Source: an uncultured Rhodospirillales bacterium (GTDB taxonomy: Bacteria > Pseudomonadota > Alphaproteobacteria > Reyranellales > Reyranellaceae). From it: a DNA stretch of 60,947 nucleotides. This document shows positions 1 through 10,673 of this stretch, piece by piece. The DNA is taken from contig CADECW010000001.1 of the NCBI GenBank assembly GCA_902825855.1, positions 4,484 through 65,430 on the forward strand, given 5' to 3'. Each line of letters begins with the position of its first letter. The stretch's first letter is position 1. A program made the translations under genes and the position numbers. The notes beneath the pieces are model-generated. The model had not been told where the DNA came from. It worked only from the letters and a program-made list of their open reading frames with translations, and did not search any database.

Positions 1-21
1 GGGGCTGCCGGTCCGGAACCG

Positions 22-2277
22 TCAGAGGCGAAGTGGCAGGTTGCGCAGGCGCTTGCCCGTCGCGGCGAAGATTGCATTGGCGACGGCGGGTGCGATCGGC
101 GGCGTACCGGGTTCGCCGACGCCGCCGATGGCGGGCGACCCAGTGTCGACGAGATGCACCGTCATCCTCGGTGCGTCCGCCAGACGCACGGCGTCGTAGT
201 CGGGGAAGTTCGACTGCTCGACGGCCCCACCTGCCAGTGTGATCTCGCCGTAGAGCGCAGCGGAGAGCCCGTAGACGATGCCGCTCTCCATTTGCGCCCG
301 CACAATGGCGGGATTGACCACCGGGCCGCAATCGATGGCGCAGGTAACGCGTTTGACTTGCAGCGTCTTGCCGTCGGCCACGCTGACCTCGGCCACCTGG
401 GCCACGATCGAGCCGAACGAGGCCCGCAGCGCGATGCCGCGGCCTGAACCCGCCGGCAGCGGCGTGCCCCAGCCCGCTTCCTTCGCGGCCGTTTCCAGTA
501 CTTTCAGATGCCGTGGATTCTTACCCAGCAGCTCGCGGCGGAACTCGAAGGGATCCTTCTGCAAGTCGGCTGCGATCTCGTCGACGAAGCTCTCGTCGAA
601 GAAGGCCGTGTGGGAATGGCCGACCGACCGCCAGAAGCCGACCGGCACAGTGCCGTCGGGCACCACTGCCTCGAGCTTGTAGTACGGAAAGGCGTAGGGC
701 GGGTTCTCAACAGCGTTGCCTTCGGGCTTTGGCGATGACGACAGTCCGATCATTCGTTCGGTGAATTTGTCGGCCGGCGACTGCGCGATCTGCCGCTTGG
801 CGACGCTCAAAAGCTTCGGTGCGCCGGCAGACGTGTCGATCTCCGCACGCCAGCGCGCGAGCGCCATGGGACGATAGAAGTCGTGCTTGATGTCCTGCTC
901 GCGCGACCACAGGACCTGCACCGGCTTGTCCGGCATCGCGAGCGCACAGGTCACGGCCTGGCGCACCAGGTCGACCTCGGCGCGTCGGCCGAAACCGCCG
1001 CCGAGAAAGGTCGTGTGCACGCCGACTGCCTCCTGCGGCACGTCCGCGACCTTGGACGCGATCAGCCGCACCAGCGTCGGCGACTGGTTGGGCATCCAGA
1101 CCTCGACCTTCGCTGCGTCGCCCTCGCGCACGACCTGCGCCGTGCAGTTCATCGGCTCCATCGTGGTATGGGCAAGATAGGGTGCTCGATAGGTCGCCTC
1201 GATCGGCCGCGTGCTCGCCGCCCTCCTTTCTTCGCCTAGCGTACGGACCAGCGCCGGCTTGCCGTCCTGCATCAGCCCTTCGTAGCGCCGCCACAGGGTG
1301 GCGCTGTCGAGGTCGGGCTCGGGTCCCGGCTGCCACTGCACGTCGATGCCTTCCTGCAGCAGCTTGTTGGCGCGCCACCAGCTCGCGCCGATGGCGGCGA
1401 TGCCGCCCGGCACGATGATCACGGTCTCCACACCCTTGGGCAGGCTCCCCTTCACCTTGAAACCGCTGGCCGAGCCGCCAAAGGTCGGCGCATTCAACAC
1501 CGCAGCATGGAGAAGGCCGGGCCGGCGCACATCGATGCCGAACGTCGCCGTGGCCAAAACCTTGGCCGGGATATCGAGTCGCGACAGCGGCTTGCCGATA
1601 AGCTTGAACTCCGACGGCTTCTTGAGCGGAGGCGCCGGCATCGACGACAGGTCGCCGACATGGTCGACCAGCTCGCCGAAGGTGGCGATGCGTCCGCCGC
1701 TTCGACGTCGCACCTCGCCGTCCACGACCACGAGCTCGCTCACCGGCACAGATGCCTTGCGGCTCGCCGCGCGCAGCAGGAGGTCGCGCGCGACGGCACC
1801 GGCGACGCGCATGGGATGCCAGGCATCGCGCACGCTTGTCGAGCCGCCGGTCGCCAGCACGCCCAGAACGCCGCCAGCCTTGCCCGCCAACCAATGCGCG
1901 ATGTCGACGACCGTGCCCGTTTCCTCCGGCGAGAAAGGCAGGCTGTCGATCAGGATGTCGACATTGCGGTAGACACCATGCTCCGGCGGATCTTCGACGC
2001 GCACCTGGCTCCAGCGCGCATCCATTTCTTCGGCCGCCAGCATGGCCAGTGCGGTCTGCACGCCCTGCCCCATCTCGGCGCGCGGCACGGCCACGACCAC
2101 ACCGTTGTCGCGCGTGATCTTCACCCAGCCGCTCAAGCCCGCTTCGTTCGGCTTGACGTTGAACAGCGCGCGATCGCCCAGCCGATCGCGCTCGCGGACG
2201 AACCAGAAGCCGACACCCAGCAGGCCGCCCCCGGCGATGCCGCCGATGATCGCCAGGCGGCGTGTCCACTTCTTCAC
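22..2277 (-). CDS. iorB: Molybdopterin-binding large subunit of an aldehyde/isoquinoline-type oxidoreductase
   Basis: Large subunit of a xanthine-oxidase-family hydroxylase, which binds the molybdenum-pterin cofactor and oxidises aldehydes or N-heterocycles. The 751-residue protein starts at a GTG that overlaps the stop of the small subunit (GTGA). The longer open frame upstream only shadows that gene. The N-terminus ([10 protein letters not shown] then a Gly-rich hydrophobic stretch to about residue 25) resembles a Tat signal or anchor, as in many IorB proteins, so a periplasmic site is likely. GGGFGRR near the middle and GVGEPGTPP near the C-terminus are family cofactor and active-site motifs; the Glu of GVGE is the expected catalytic residue. 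Isoquinoline 1-oxidoreductase is the family name, and the real substrate cannot be read from sequence. It is the last gene of a coupled run. Confidence 0.88.
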   Translation of the reverse strand: MKKWTRRLAIIGGIAGGGLLGVGFWFVRERDRLGDRALFNVKPNEAGLSGWVKITRDNGVVVAVPRAEMGQGVQTALAMLAAEEMDARWSQVRVEDPPEHGVYRNVDILIDSLPFSPEETGTVVDIAHWLAGKAGGVLGVLATGGSTSVRDAWHPMRVAGAVARDLLLRAASRKASVPVSELVVVDGEVRRRSGGRIATFGELVDHVGDLSSMPAPPLKKPSEFKLIGKPLSRLDIPAKVLATATFGIDVRRPGLLHAAVLNAPTFGGSASGFKVKGSLPKGVETVIIVPGGIAAIGASWWRANKLLQEGIDVQWQPGPEPDLDSATLWRRYEGLMQDGKPALVRTLGEERRAASTRPIEATYRAPYLAHTTMEPMNCTAQVVREGDAAKVEVWMPNQSPTLVRLIASKVADVPQEAVGVHTTFLGGGFGRRAEVDLVRQAVTCALAMPDKPVQVLWSREQDIKHDFYRPMALARWRAEIDTSAGAPKLLSVAKRQIAQSPADKFTERMIGLSSSPKPEGNAVENPPYAFPYYKLEAVVPDGTVPVGFWRSVGHSHTAFFDESFVDEIAADLQKDPFEFRRELLGKNPRHLKVLETAAKEAGWGTPLPAGSGRGIALRASFGSIVAQVAEVSVADGKTLQVKRVTCAIDCGPVVNPAIVRAQMESGIVYGLSAALYGEITLAGGAVEQSNFPDYDAVRLADAPRMTVHLVDTGSPAIGGVGEPGTPPIAPAVANAIFAATGKRLRNLPLRL

Positions 2278-2735
2278 GGCGCCCCGCCCAGCAGTGCGGC
2301 AGCGCGATGCACCGCGCGGCGGATCGCGCTGTAGGTGCCGCAGCGGCAGATGTTGGACAGGACCTCGTCGATATCCTTGTCGGTCGGCTTGGGCGTGGCC
2401 TTGAGCAGCGCCACCGCGGACATGATGAAGCCCGGCTGGCAGTAGCCGCACTGGGGCACCTGTTCCTCGATCCAGGCCTTCTGGACCGCGTGCAATGTGC
2501 CGGGGGCCAGTCCTTCGATGGTGACAACCGTCTTGCCGGCGATGTCCCGCGCCGCCATCGAACACGACCGCACCGGGGCGCCGTCGACATGGACGGTGCA
2601 GGCGCCGCACGATGCCACGCCACACCCATACTTGGGTCCCGTGATGTTGAGGTCCTCGCGCAGGACCCACAGCAGCGGCTTCTCGGCCTCGACATCAACC
2701 CGAGCCGGCTGGCCGTTGACGGTGAACGAGATCAT
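2274..2735 (-). CDS. iorA: 2Fe-2S small subunit of the molybdenum hydroxylase
   Basis: A 153-residue iron-sulfur subunit that passes electrons from the molybdenum site of its partner to an external acceptor. Plant-ferredoxin-type cysteines are seen in [12 protein letters not shown] (about residues 38-49) with a further Cys near 58. A second 2Fe-2S helical domain carries CGYCQPG (about 97-103) and CRCGTY (about 132). This is the full complement for the family, and there is no fused cytochrome c domain. The ATG overlaps the stop of the upstream carbamoyltransferase (ATGA), and its own stop overlaps the GTG of the large subunit, so the three genes are probably translationally coupled. Confidence 0.9.
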   Translation of the reverse strand: MISFTVNGQPARVDVEAEKPLLWVLREDLNITGPKYGCGVASCGACTVHVDGAPVRSCSMAARDIAGKTVVTIEGLAPGTLHAVQKAWIEEQVPQCGYCQPGFIMSAVALLKATPKPTDKDIDEVLSNICRCGTYSAIRRAVHRAAALLGGAP

Positions 2736-4486
2736 CGCCGAATCAGCGTATCACCAAGGACGAGGACGTCCATCTTGGTTCGCAGGAAACAATCGATAGC
2801 TTCCTCGGGCCTGCAAACAACCGGCTCGTTCTCGTTGAAGCTGGTATTCAGGACCATGGGCACGCCGGTGATATCCCGGAACGACTGAATCAGCCGGGCA
2901 TAGCGCGGATTGCCTGCCCAGGTGACGGTCTGCAGCCGGCCGGTGCCGTCGACGTGCGTGACCGCCGGGATTTCCTTGCGCCTGGCCTCGCGGATCCTGA
3001 ACACCTGCATCATGAAGGGCACGTCGTCGTCGGTCTCGAACCACTCCGGCACCGCCTCACGCAACACGGACGGTGCGAAGGGCCGGAAGGATTCGCGGCG
3101 CTTGATCTTGAGATTGAGGATGTCCTTCATGTCGGCGCGCCGCGGATCGCCCAGGATCGAGCGATTCCCGAGCGCCCGCGGACCCCATTCGAGGCGGCCC
3201 TGGAACCAGCCGATCACCTTGCCGAGCGAGATCTCCTCGGCGGTCCGTTTGCACAGTGTCGCCTCGTCGCCGACGCGCTCGACGGTGCAGCCCTCGGCAT
3301 CGAAGTCGGCTCGGCGCCGGGCGATGGCGCCTGCGATCTCGTCGGGCGTGGCCGACGGCCCCCAGTAAGCATGGTCCATGACAAAGTGACGACGCGCCTC
3401 GGCGCCGCCCAGCCTGTGCCAGGTAACGAAGGCGGCGCCGATCGCGCCGCCGGCATCGCCGCCGGCCGACTGGACATAGAGCTTGTTGAACGGAGTGCGC
3501 TCCAGCAGCTTGCCGTTGGCGACCGAATTGTAGGCGCAGCCTCCTGCGAGCACGACGGCGTCGGCGCCGTAGCGCCGGTGCAGAGCGCCCAGAAGATTGT
3601 AGAAGGCGTTCTCGTAGGTGACCTGCGCCGAACGCGCGATGTCGCGATGGCGATCTTCCAGCGGCGCCGCCGGATCGCGCGCCGGGCCGAGCAGGCGGGC
3701 GAGTTCGTCGTTCCACAATTGCCCGCCCGAGGGGATGCCGTCCTTCACCTGATAGTCGGCGCCCTCGCCCGAGGCGTGGCGAAAGAAGCGCAGGTCGAGC
3801 TCGAAGGTCCCATCGTCCCTTGTCTTCACGATCCGCTTCATGAGATCGACGAAGCGCGGTTCGCCGTAGGGCGCGAGCCCCATCACCTTGTATTCGTCGC
3901 CGTAGTGCGGGAAGCCGATGAACTGCGTCATCGCCTCGTAGAACACGCCGAGCGAATGGGGGAAGTAGACACGGCCGTCGACCCGGAGGCTGCCGCCTTC
4001 GCCCAGTCCCCAGGCGGCCGACGAGAAATCGCCGAAACCGTCCACCGAGACCGCCACGGCCCGGTCGTAGGGCGACACCAGGAAGGCCGAGGCGAGATGG
4101 CAGAGATGATGCTCGACGGCATGCACGGCGCCACGGAATTCCTGGTCTGGCAGTGCCTGCCTGAGGTTGCCCGCGATGTCGGCGCGCTCGCCACGCTGAC
4201 GCAGCCGGCTCCACACGTAGGACGGGCTGACGCCCGAGGTCAGCACGTACACGAGTTTGCGCCAACGGTTGGCGCGGTTGTCGCTGTTGACGGCAACATG
4301 CTCGACGTCAGCGAGCGCGATGCCGGCCTCGCTGAGGCAGTAGCGGATCGCTTCCCCGGGAAAGCCGCCCCAGTGCTTGATGCGGCGGAAGCGCTCCTCC
4401 TCGACGGCGGCGATCAGGGTGCCGTCCTTCACCAGGCAAGCCGCCGCATCGGCGTGATGGGCGTTGAGCCCGAGGATGTAAGTCAT
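2732..4486 (-). CDS. NodU/TobZ-family O-carbamoyltransferase
   Basis: A 584-residue enzyme of the family that activates carbamoyl phosphate to carbamoyl-adenylate and transfers the carbamoyl group to a hydroxyl, usually of a sugar (NodU on Nod factors, TobZ on tobramycin, BlmD in bleomycin). The N-terminal Kae1-like ASKHA domain begins [12 protein letters not shown] and holds the metal-binding histidines in [10 protein letters not shown] (His126 and His130) and DGFGDFSSA. The C-terminal YrdC-like part has [20 protein letters not shown] and FRPFAPSVL, both hallmarks. The start at 4486 overlaps the stop of the glycosyltransferase; the open frame above it has no family similarity. The acceptor is probably a surface or secreted glycan, inferred from the neighbouring glycosyltransferase and nucleotide-sugar genes. 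Confidence 0.9.
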   Translation of the reverse strand: MTYILGLNAHHADAAACLVKDGTLIAAVEEERFRRIKHWGGFPGEAIRYCLSEAGIALADVEHVAVNSDNRANRWRKLVYVLTSGVSPSYVWSRLRQRGERADIAGNLRQALPDQEFRGAVHAVEHHLCHLASAFLVSPYDRAVAVSVDGFGDFSSAAWGLGEGGSLRVDGRVYFPHSLGVFYEAMTQFIGFPHYGDEYKVMGLAPYGEPRFVDLMKRIVKTRDDGTFELDLRFFRHASGEGADYQVKDGIPSGGQLWNDELARLLGPARDPAAPLEDRHRDIARSAQVTYENAFYNLLGALHRRYGADAVVLAGGCAYNSVANGKLLERTPFNKLYVQSAGGDAGGAIGAAFVTWHRLGGAEARRHFVMDHAYWGPSATPDEIAGAIARRRADFDAEGCTVERVGDEATLCKRTAEEISLGKVIGWFQGRLEWGPRALGNRSILGDPRRADMKDILNLKIKRRESFRPFAPSVLREAVPEWFETDDDVPFMMQVFRIREARRKEIPAVTHVDGTGRLQTVTWAGNPRYARLIQSFRDITGVPMVLNTSFNENEPVVCRPEEAIDCFLRTKMDVLVLGDTLIRR

Positions 4487-5271
4487 CAGACGAGGTCGCG
4501 GCGCAGCAGGTGCATGGAGAGGATGAGGTCGGCGGTCACGCGCTGGGCTGTATAGAGAAGCCCAGGTTTGCCGTCGAATATCAGGCCCTTGACGAGCAGG
4601 CAGTGCGCGGCGACGGCGATCGGCCCCAGGAAGCGCGTGCGGCGCAGCCGGTCGGGCCAGCTCAGCTCGGACCATGTCCGGGTGGTGAGCTTGTCGGCCT
4701 CCTGCGCCTGATAGCGCGACTGCGACCTTAGCCATTGTTCCAGGCTCTTTCGGTCGTCATGCAGCAGGCGGTTGGTGAGCTTCACGACCGGTCCGTCGAT
4801 ACGCAGCTTCTCGGTATGGCCGTCCTGGACGAACCCGCCGCGGCCACGCCGGAACAGGACGGGCAGCGCAGGGTAGAGCGAGGCGCGCAGCGGCCGGCCA
4901 TCGATGCAATACGTGAAGGCGATTTCGAAAGCCGCGGTATCGTCCGTCGGCGCCAAGGCCGCGAACTCGTCACGCAGCTCCGGCTCGACCATGTAGTCGG
5001 CGTCGAGCCGCAGCACCCAGTCGCTCATGATGCCGGTCTGCTCGACGGCGAAGCGCCACTGCTCGGCATGGGTGTCGAACCGCCGCTGCACCGTGCGGAC
5101 ATTGGGGAAGCGGTCGGCAATCGCCAGCGTGTCGTCGGTCGAGTTGCTGTCGACGACCACGACTTCTTTCGCCCAGGTCAGGCGCTGCAGCGACCGGCCG
5201 ATGTTGGCAGCTTCGTTGTAGGTCAGGATGACGGGAGTGATATCGGCCAGCACGACGCCTTGAGGGGCCAT
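4486..5271 (-). CDS. Family 2 glycosyltransferase, WaaE/KdtX-like
   Basis: A 261-residue inverting GT-A glycosyltransferase. The start at 5271 gives an N-terminus running straight into the nucleotide-binding strand (PVILTYNEAANIG), followed by VVVVDSNSTDDT and the metal-binding LRLDADY (DXD). The downstream HDDRKSLEQWL and QEADKL pattern is typical of the WaaE/KdtX group that decorates lipopolysaccharide inner core. An AGGGGGAT ribosome site lies about 11 bases before the ATG. An upstream extension in the same frame looks like spacer sequence. It is the first gene of the coupled set GT - carbamoyltransferase - iorA - iorB, so it likely builds the sugar that is later carbamoylated. Donor and acceptor are unknown. 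Confidence 0.85.
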   Translation of the reverse strand: MAPQGVVLADITPVILTYNEAANIGRSLQRLTWAKEVVVVDSNSTDDTLAIADRFPNVRTVQRRFDTHAEQWRFAVEQTGIMSDWVLRLDADYMVEPELRDEFAALAPTDDTAAFEIAFTYCIDGRPLRASLYPALPVLFRRGRGGFVQDGHTEKLRIDGPVVKLTNRLLHDDRKSLEQWLRSQSRYQAQEADKLTTRTWSELSWPDRLRRTRFLGPIAVAAHCLLVKGLIFDGKPGLLYTAQRVTADLILSMHLLRRDLV

Positions 5272-5516
5272 ACAGGGCCTATCCCCCTGGTATAAATAAG
5301 ATTTTTGGCGCGGACCACTGATTTTGCCCGTGCCCCGCGGCCGCCGCACGCGACGGCCACATCTAGGCCGCGTCACTGGGCGACTTGACGGAATCGCTCG
5401 AGGCGCGCAAACGAGCAGCCCATCGCGCTTGGCAAGTCCACAGGGCGCGCCTGCCCGACCTCGCAAGTCTTTGAAAAATCGTATAAAAGCCCTCTCTCCG
5501 CGTGAAAGGCTGGTCA
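5272..5516. promoter_or_regulatory. Divergent promoter spacer between glycosyltransferase and epimerase
   Basis: A 245-base spacer between oppositely directed genes. A short A/T-rich patch (TATAAATAAG, 5291-5300) lies just before the glycosyltransferase start, and another (GTATAAAAG, 5481-5489) lies 30 bases before the epimerase start. Both stand out in otherwise GC-rich DNA and could be -10 regions, but I see no convincing -35 partner for either. Confidence 0.3.
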
Positions 5517-6539
5517 ATGTCCAAGAATGATCTCGTGGTCGTCACCGGTGCCGGTGGCTTCATCGGCGGCCACCTGGTCCGCGTGCTGCAGCAGCGCGGC
5601 CACACCAGGATCCGCGCCGTCGACGTCAAGCCGCTCGACGAGTGGTACCAGAAGACCCCTGGCGTCGAGAATCAGGTGGGCGACCTCGCCCTGCTCGAGC
5701 CCTGCCGCGCCGCGGCCAAGGGAGCGCGCATGATCTACAATCTTGCCGCCGACATGGGCGGAATGGGCTTCATCGAGACCCACAAGGCCGAGTGCATGCT
5801 TTCGGTGCTGGTCAGCACCCACATGCTGGTCGCCGCCAGGGAAGCCGGCACCGAGCGGTTCTTCTATTCGTCGTCGGCCTGCGTCTACAACGCCGAGAAG
5901 CAGACCCGCACCGATGTCACCGCGCTGAAGGAAGAGGACGCCTATCCGGCCATGCCGGAAGACGGCTACGGCTGGGAGAAGCTGTTCAGCGAGCGCATGG
6001 CCCGCCACTACCGGGAAGACTACGGCATCGCCACCCGCGTGGCGCGCTACCACAACGTCTATGGCCCCGAGGGCACCTACGACGGCGGCCGCGAGAAGGC
6101 GCCGGCCGCAATCTGCCGGAAGGTGATCGCCGCCAAGCTCTCGGGCAAGCATGAGATCGAGATCTGGGGCGACGGCGAGCAGACCCGCTCGTTCATGTAC
6201 ATCGACGACTGCACCGACGGCACGATCCGCCTGGCCCAGAGCGACATCATCGAGCCGCTGAACATCGGCAGTGACGAGCTGGTCAGCATCAACCGCCTGG
6301 TCGACATCGTCGAGAAGATCGCCGGCGTGAAGCTGAAGCGCTCCTACAAGCTCGACGCGCCCAAGGGCGTCCGTGGCCGCAACAGCGACAACACGCTGAT
6401 CAAGAAGCTGATGGACTGGGCGCCCTCCATCCGCCTCGAGGACGGCATGGAGAAGACATACAAGTGGATCCACGACGAGATGACCTCGGGCAAAGCGTCC
6501 GTCGTGAACGCTCTGCCGCGCGCGGTGGCGGCGCAGTAG
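5517..6539 (+). CDS. GDP-mannose 3,5-epimerase-like SDR
   Basis: A 340-residue extended SDR that most resembles plant GDP-mannose 3,5-epimerase, which makes GDP-L-galactose and GDP-L-gulose. Seen: the NAD loop GAGGFIGG (11-18); NLAADMGGMGF, very characteristic of this enzyme; SSACVYN with Cys122; YGWEK with Tyr151 and Lys155; YHNVYGP; and GREKAPAAICRK with Lys194. Cys, Tyr and the two Lys fall at the spacing of the plant catalytic residues (Tyr to second Lys is 43 in both). The ATG at 5517 is preferred over the in-frame GTG at 5502 because GAAAGG lies at ribosome-site distance and the NAD fold starts at once. Other NDP-hexose epimerases remain possible but are less likely. Confidence 0.85.
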   Translation: MSKNDLVVVTGAGGFIGGHLVRVLQQRGHTRIRAVDVKPLDEWYQKTPGVENQVGDLALLEPCRAAAKGARMIYNLAADMGGMGFIETHKAECMLSVLVSTHMLVAAREAGTERFFYSSSACVYNAEKQTRTDVTALKEEDAYPAMPEDGYGWEKLFSERMARHYREDYGIATRVARYHNVYGPEGTYDGGREKAPAAICRKVIAAKLSGKHEIEIWGDGEQTRSFMYIDDCTDGTIRLAQSDIIEPLNIGSDELVSINRLVDIVEKIAGVKLKRSYKLDAPKGVRGRNSDNTLIKKLMDWAPSIRLEDGMEKTYKWIHDEMTSGKASVVNALPRAVAAQ

Positions 6540-6555
6540 GTTGATGGCGAACCAC

Positions 6556-6587
6556 GGGCCGCCCAGCAAGAGCGGGCTTGGCGGCCC
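6556..6587. terminator. Bidirectional hairpin between convergent sugar genes
   Basis: GGGCCGC pairs with GCGGCCC, and inside it CAAG pairs with CTTG around AGCGGG, with a small bulge on one side. It lies in the 75-base gap between two convergent stops, where a shared terminator is expected. There is no long T tract on either side. Confidence 0.6.
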
Positions 6588-6614
6588 TTGGCTGACGGCA
6601 AGTCCAGTCTTGGT

Positions 6615-7589
<975 letters not shown>

Positions 7590-7711
7590 GATTCCTCAGA
7601 ATGCCCACGCGATCCCGCGCTTCGACACTAGTGCACGTGAACAGGTCGATCAAATCCTTGAAATGACTCCAAAAGCGCTGAAGATGCCGCCGCGATCGGG
7701 GGAAGGCGTTA

Positions 7712-9271
7712 ATGAGCATCGAGATCACAAACCTGGCAGACATCGTGCGACGACATGCGGCCGAACGTCCCGATGCTACTGCCCTCGTCCATGCCGGGCG
7801 AACGACGAGCTATGCCGCGCTCGACCGGGCGGCAAGCCGCGTCGCCAACGGACTCATATCCGAAGGCATCGACCCACAGGCGCGCATTGCCCATCTCGAC
7901 AAGAGCAGCGACATCTTCTTCGAGTTGTTGTTCGGCGTGACCAAGGCCAACGCAGTGATGGTGTCGGTGAACTGGCGGCTCGCTGCACCGGAAGTACTGC
8001 ACATCGTCAACGATGCCAGGGCGGAGATCCTGTTCGTCGGCGAAGAGTTCTTTCCGGTCGTCGAGAAGATCCGCGATGAGCTCAAGACGGTGCGCAAGGT
8101 CGTCGCTTTCGGTGCGAGTCACCCGGCCTGGGAATCCTTCACCGCCTGGCGCGATCGCCAGGGCGACACCGATCCCAACCTTCCCACTCGCCCGACCGAT
8201 ACGGCGGTGCAGTTCTACACCAGCGGCACGACCGGACTGCCGAAGGGCGCAGAACTGACCAACGCCAACTTCGCCTGGATGCTGCCGCTGTGGACCAGGA
8301 CCTGGCTGCTGGCCGAAGGCGTTCCCAACCTCGTCTGCCTGCCGATGTTCCACATCGGCGGCGCCGGCTGGGGCATTGCCGGTCTCTTCTCCGGAGCCAC
8401 CAACCATGTGATGCGGGAGTTCGTGCCGGTCGAAATCCTGCAGACCATCGAGCGCGAGAAGCTGCAGGTCATGCTGCTGGTGCCGGCGATGATCCTGTTC
8501 CTGGTGCAGGCGCCACAGATCCGCGAGACCGATCTATCGAGCCTGCGCCTGATCGTCTACGGCGCAGCGCCGATCCCGGCCGAACTGCTGAGGCAGGCGA
8601 TGGGAATCTTTCCCTGCGGCTTTCAGCAGGTCTACGGCCTCACCGAGACGACCGGCGCCATCACCCTGCTGCCGCCCGCCGACCACGATCCGGCCGACGT
8701 CGAGAAGCTCCTGTCCTGCGGCTATGCGCAGGAAGGAGTGGACCTGCGCATCGTCGGCGACGACGGCAAGGACATGGCGACCGGCGAGGTCGGCGAAATC
8801 GCCGTGCGTTCGCGACAGATCATGAGTGGCTACTGGAACCTGCCTGATGCTACCAAGCGCGCCATCCAGGGCGGCTGGTTCTTCACCGGCGACGCCGGCT
8901 ACCTCGACGACAAAGGCTATCTCTACATTTACGACCGAGTGAAGGACATGATCGTGTCGGGCGGCGAGAACATCTATCCCGCCGAGATCGAGAGCGCCTT
9001 GTTCGGCCACCCTGGCGTCGCCGACGTCGCCGTGATCGGCGTGCCCGACGAGCGCTGGGGCGAGGCAGTGAAAGCCGTGGTCGTCAGGAAGCCGGGCAGC
9101 GATGTCGGCGCGGGCGACCTGATCAGCTGGGCGCGCGAGCGCATCGCCGGCTACAAGCTGCCGAAGTCGGTCGACTTCGTCGACGCCCTGCCGCGCAACC
9201 CGACGGGCAAGATCCTCAAGCGCGAGCTGCGCAAGCCCTACTGGGGCGACAAGCAGCGCCAGGTGAATTGA
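7712..9271 (+). CDS. AMP-forming acyl-CoA ligase
   Basis: A 519-residue ANL-family enzyme that adenylates a carboxylic acid and transfers it to CoA. Core motifs: FYTSGTTGLPKGAEL (P-loop, about 169-183), VYGLTETTG, GWFFTGDAGYLDDKGY, the hinge YDRVKDMIVSGGENIYPAEIE and the C-terminal catalytic lysine in NPTGKILKRELR. The whole reading frame aligns to the family, and GGGGGAAGG sits just before the ATG. The medium/long-chain or aryl acid preference cannot be set from sequence. It stands alone between a divergent UXS gene and a convergent secreted-protein gene, so context gives no pathway. Confidence 0.9.
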   Translation: MSIEITNLADIVRRHAAERPDATALVHAGRTTSYAALDRAASRVANGLISEGIDPQARIAHLDKSSDIFFELLFGVTKANAVMVSVNWRLAAPEVLHIVNDARAEILFVGEEFFPVVEKIRDELKTVRKVVAFGASHPAWESFTAWRDRQGDTDPNLPTRPTDTAVQFYTSGTTGLPKGAELTNANFAWMLPLWTRTWLLAEGVPNLVCLPMFHIGGAGWGIAGLFSGATNHVMREFVPVEILQTIEREKLQVMLLVPAMILFLVQAPQIRETDLSSLRLIVYGAAPIPAELLRQAMGIFPCGFQQVYGLTETTGAITLLPPADHDPADVEKLLSCGYAQEGVDLRIVGDDGKDMATGEVGEIAVRSRQIMSGYWNLPDATKRAIQGGWFFTGDAGYLDDKGYLYIYDRVKDMIVSGGENIYPAEIESALFGHPGVADVAVIGVPDERWGEAVKAVVVRKPGSDVGAGDLISWARERIAGYKLPKSVDFVDALPRNPTGKILKRELRKPYWGDKQRQVN

Positions 9272-9283
9272 GGAGAGAACTGG

Positions 9284-9309
9284 GGACGCGCCACGAACAC
9301 GGCGCGTCC
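9284..9309. terminator. Hairpin between convergent genes
   Basis: A perfect 9-base stem, GGACGCGCC and GGCGCGTCC, with an 8-base loop. It fills the 54-base gap between the acyl-CoA ligase and the convergent repeat-protein gene. No T run follows, so termination strength is uncertain. Confidence 0.6.
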
Positions 9310-9325
9310 TGTCCCTCGCACCGAC

Positions 9326-10531
9326 CTATCGGCCGCGCGAACGCTGCCCGCCACCTGACTGAGGCATGAAGTTCGGCCGCGGTGCCGAAGGTGCGCTCAC
9401 CTGCTGCGGCGCGCTCGCCTGCTGCATGCGCCAGCCCCCATTGCCGCCAAAGCTCTGCTGCTGACGCGGCGCCTGCGGCGCCATGTTGGCCTGCTGCATG
9501 CGCCAGCCGCCGTTTCCGCCCCAGCTCTGCTGCTGAGGCTGCTGCTGACGCGGCGCCTGCGGCATCATGGTGGCCTGCTGCGTGCGCCAGCCGCCGTTGC
9601 CGCCCCAGCCCTGCTGCTGAGGTTGCTGCTGATGCGGCGCCTGCGGCGTCATGCCGGCCTGTTGCGTACGCCAGCCACCGTTGCCGCCGTTGAAGGACGG
9701 CTGCGGTGCCGTGGGCTGTGTCCGTTCGTTGTTGCGGGCATTGTAGATGCGCTGGCTCTGATTGTTCTGCATCTGGTCGATGCGGCCGCGCTCATATGGC
9801 GACACTCGACCGTCGGAGCGGGCGTTCGACTCGTATCGGTCGATGCGGTTCTGGCCGCGATCCAGCCGGTTGGTCTCGCCCCGCGTCAGCGAACCATCGC
9901 GCGTGCCGTTGTCGATACGACGGTCATTCCAGGCATCGCGCCGCTCGACGCCCGGCGAGCGGTTGCCATCCCAGCCATTGTGCCGGTTCGGATCGCCACG
10001 GTCGCTCCAGTTGTTGTTGCCGCCATTTCGGTCGCTCCAGTTCCGGCCACCCCAGTTCCGATCGCCCCCGCTGCGGTCGCCCCAGCCATGGTTGCCCCAC
10101 CCTTGGTTGCCCCAGCCGTCGCGACCGCCGTCACGGCCCGCGTAGCTGTTCCGGTCGCGCCAGCCGTCGTAACGGCCGTCGGTGCGACCCCAGTTCTGGC
10201 CTCGATCCCAGGCCTGCTGGTTGTCGTGGCCCTGGCGATAGATCTGCTGGCCCTGGCGGTCGACCATGTGGTCGATGCGGTTGCGCTCCTGCTGGGTCAC
10301 CACGCCGTCGGCGCGGGCGCGCGATTGGGCGCGGTCGATTGCCCGCTCCCCCTGCTCGAGGCGATAGGCTTCTCCGCGCGTGATCTGGCCACTCTGGATG
10401 CCCTGCTCGATGCGGTTCTGCTGGTAGTCCTGTCGCTGGTCGATACTGTACATCGATTGCGCGTACGCACCGCCGCCGACGAGCAGACTGCCCGTCAAGA
10501 CGGCGTAAGGGATGCTGCGAAATTTGGACAT
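9326..10531 (-). CDS. Secreted Gln/Gly/Arg-rich protein with two repeat families
   Basis: A 401-residue exported protein of unknown function. The start at 10531 is set by GAGGAAAAG directly upstream and by the signal peptide that follows (hydrophobic SIPYAVLTGSLLVGGG, cleavage after AYA). Two copies of a roughly 60-residue helical module come next, one after the signal and one mid-protein. Each has an ITRGE/LTRGE segment, a [AS]DGxV[TS]xxER segment and a QxxxRIY-like end. The DG-V-T-E spacing resembles degenerate EF-hand loops, but position 1 lacks Asp. Between them lies a Trp/Gly/Asn/Asp-rich linker. The C-terminus has about four copies of an NGGWR-QQA-PQAP-QQQ unit. Similar modules occur in other alphaproteobacterial exported proteins, from memory. 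An envelope or matrix role is a guess. Confidence 0.75.
   Translation of the reverse strand: MSKFRSIPYAVLTGSLLVGGGAYAQSMYSIDQRQDYQQNRIEQGIQSGQITRGEAYRLEQGERAIDRAQSRARADGVVTQQERNRIDHMVDRQGQQIYRQGHDNQQAWDRGQNWGRTDGRYDGWRDRNSYAGRDGGRDGWGNQGWGNHGWGDRSGGDRNWGGRNWSDRNGGNNNWSDRGDPNRHNGWDGNRSPGVERRDAWNDRRIDNGTRDGSLTRGETNRLDRGQNRIDRYESNARSDGRVSPYERGRIDQMQNNQSQRIYNARNNERTQPTAPQPSFNGGNGGWRTQQAGMTPQAPHQQQPQQQGWGGNGGWRTQQATMMPQAPRQQQPQQQSWGGNGGWRMQQANMAPQAPRQQQSFGGNGGWRMQQASAPQQVSAPSAPRPNFMPQSGGGQRSRGR
9419..9700. repeat. 84-bp tandem repeat inside the secreted-protein gene
   Basis: Units at 9419-9490 (72 bases, lacking one 12-base block), 9491-9574 and 9575-9658 (84 bases each) and a partial unit from 9659. 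Each begins ctgctgc or ctgttgc and encodes the NGGWR...QQQ repeat on the minus strand. Unit lengths are multiples of 3, so copy changes would stay in frame. Confidence 0.85.
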
Positions 10532-10673
10532 CTTTTCCTCGAGTCGTGAAGCGACGGCGGATGTACCGTCTTCAATCGCTACGCCCGGCGGTTTGGCGGC
10601 ATCCCTCGTCATCGTCTCGCTAGGGCGGTAAAACCGTCACGACCACAGCAATGTCACGAGCAGCATCCAACCG

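Noticed and set aside
22..2670. 882-residue version of the IorB protein
   Set aside because: The first 131 residues are read out of frame from the iorA gene and show no family similarity; GTG at 2277 gives the real start.
707..2698. 663-residue minus-strand frame
   Set aside because: Out-of-frame reading of iorA/iorB with Arg/Ala-rich composition typical of high-GC shadow frames.
6546..6557. Repeat GGCGAACCACGG shared with 31055-31066
   Set aside because: Only 12 bases match and the flanks differ; chance in GC-rich DNA is a simple explanation.
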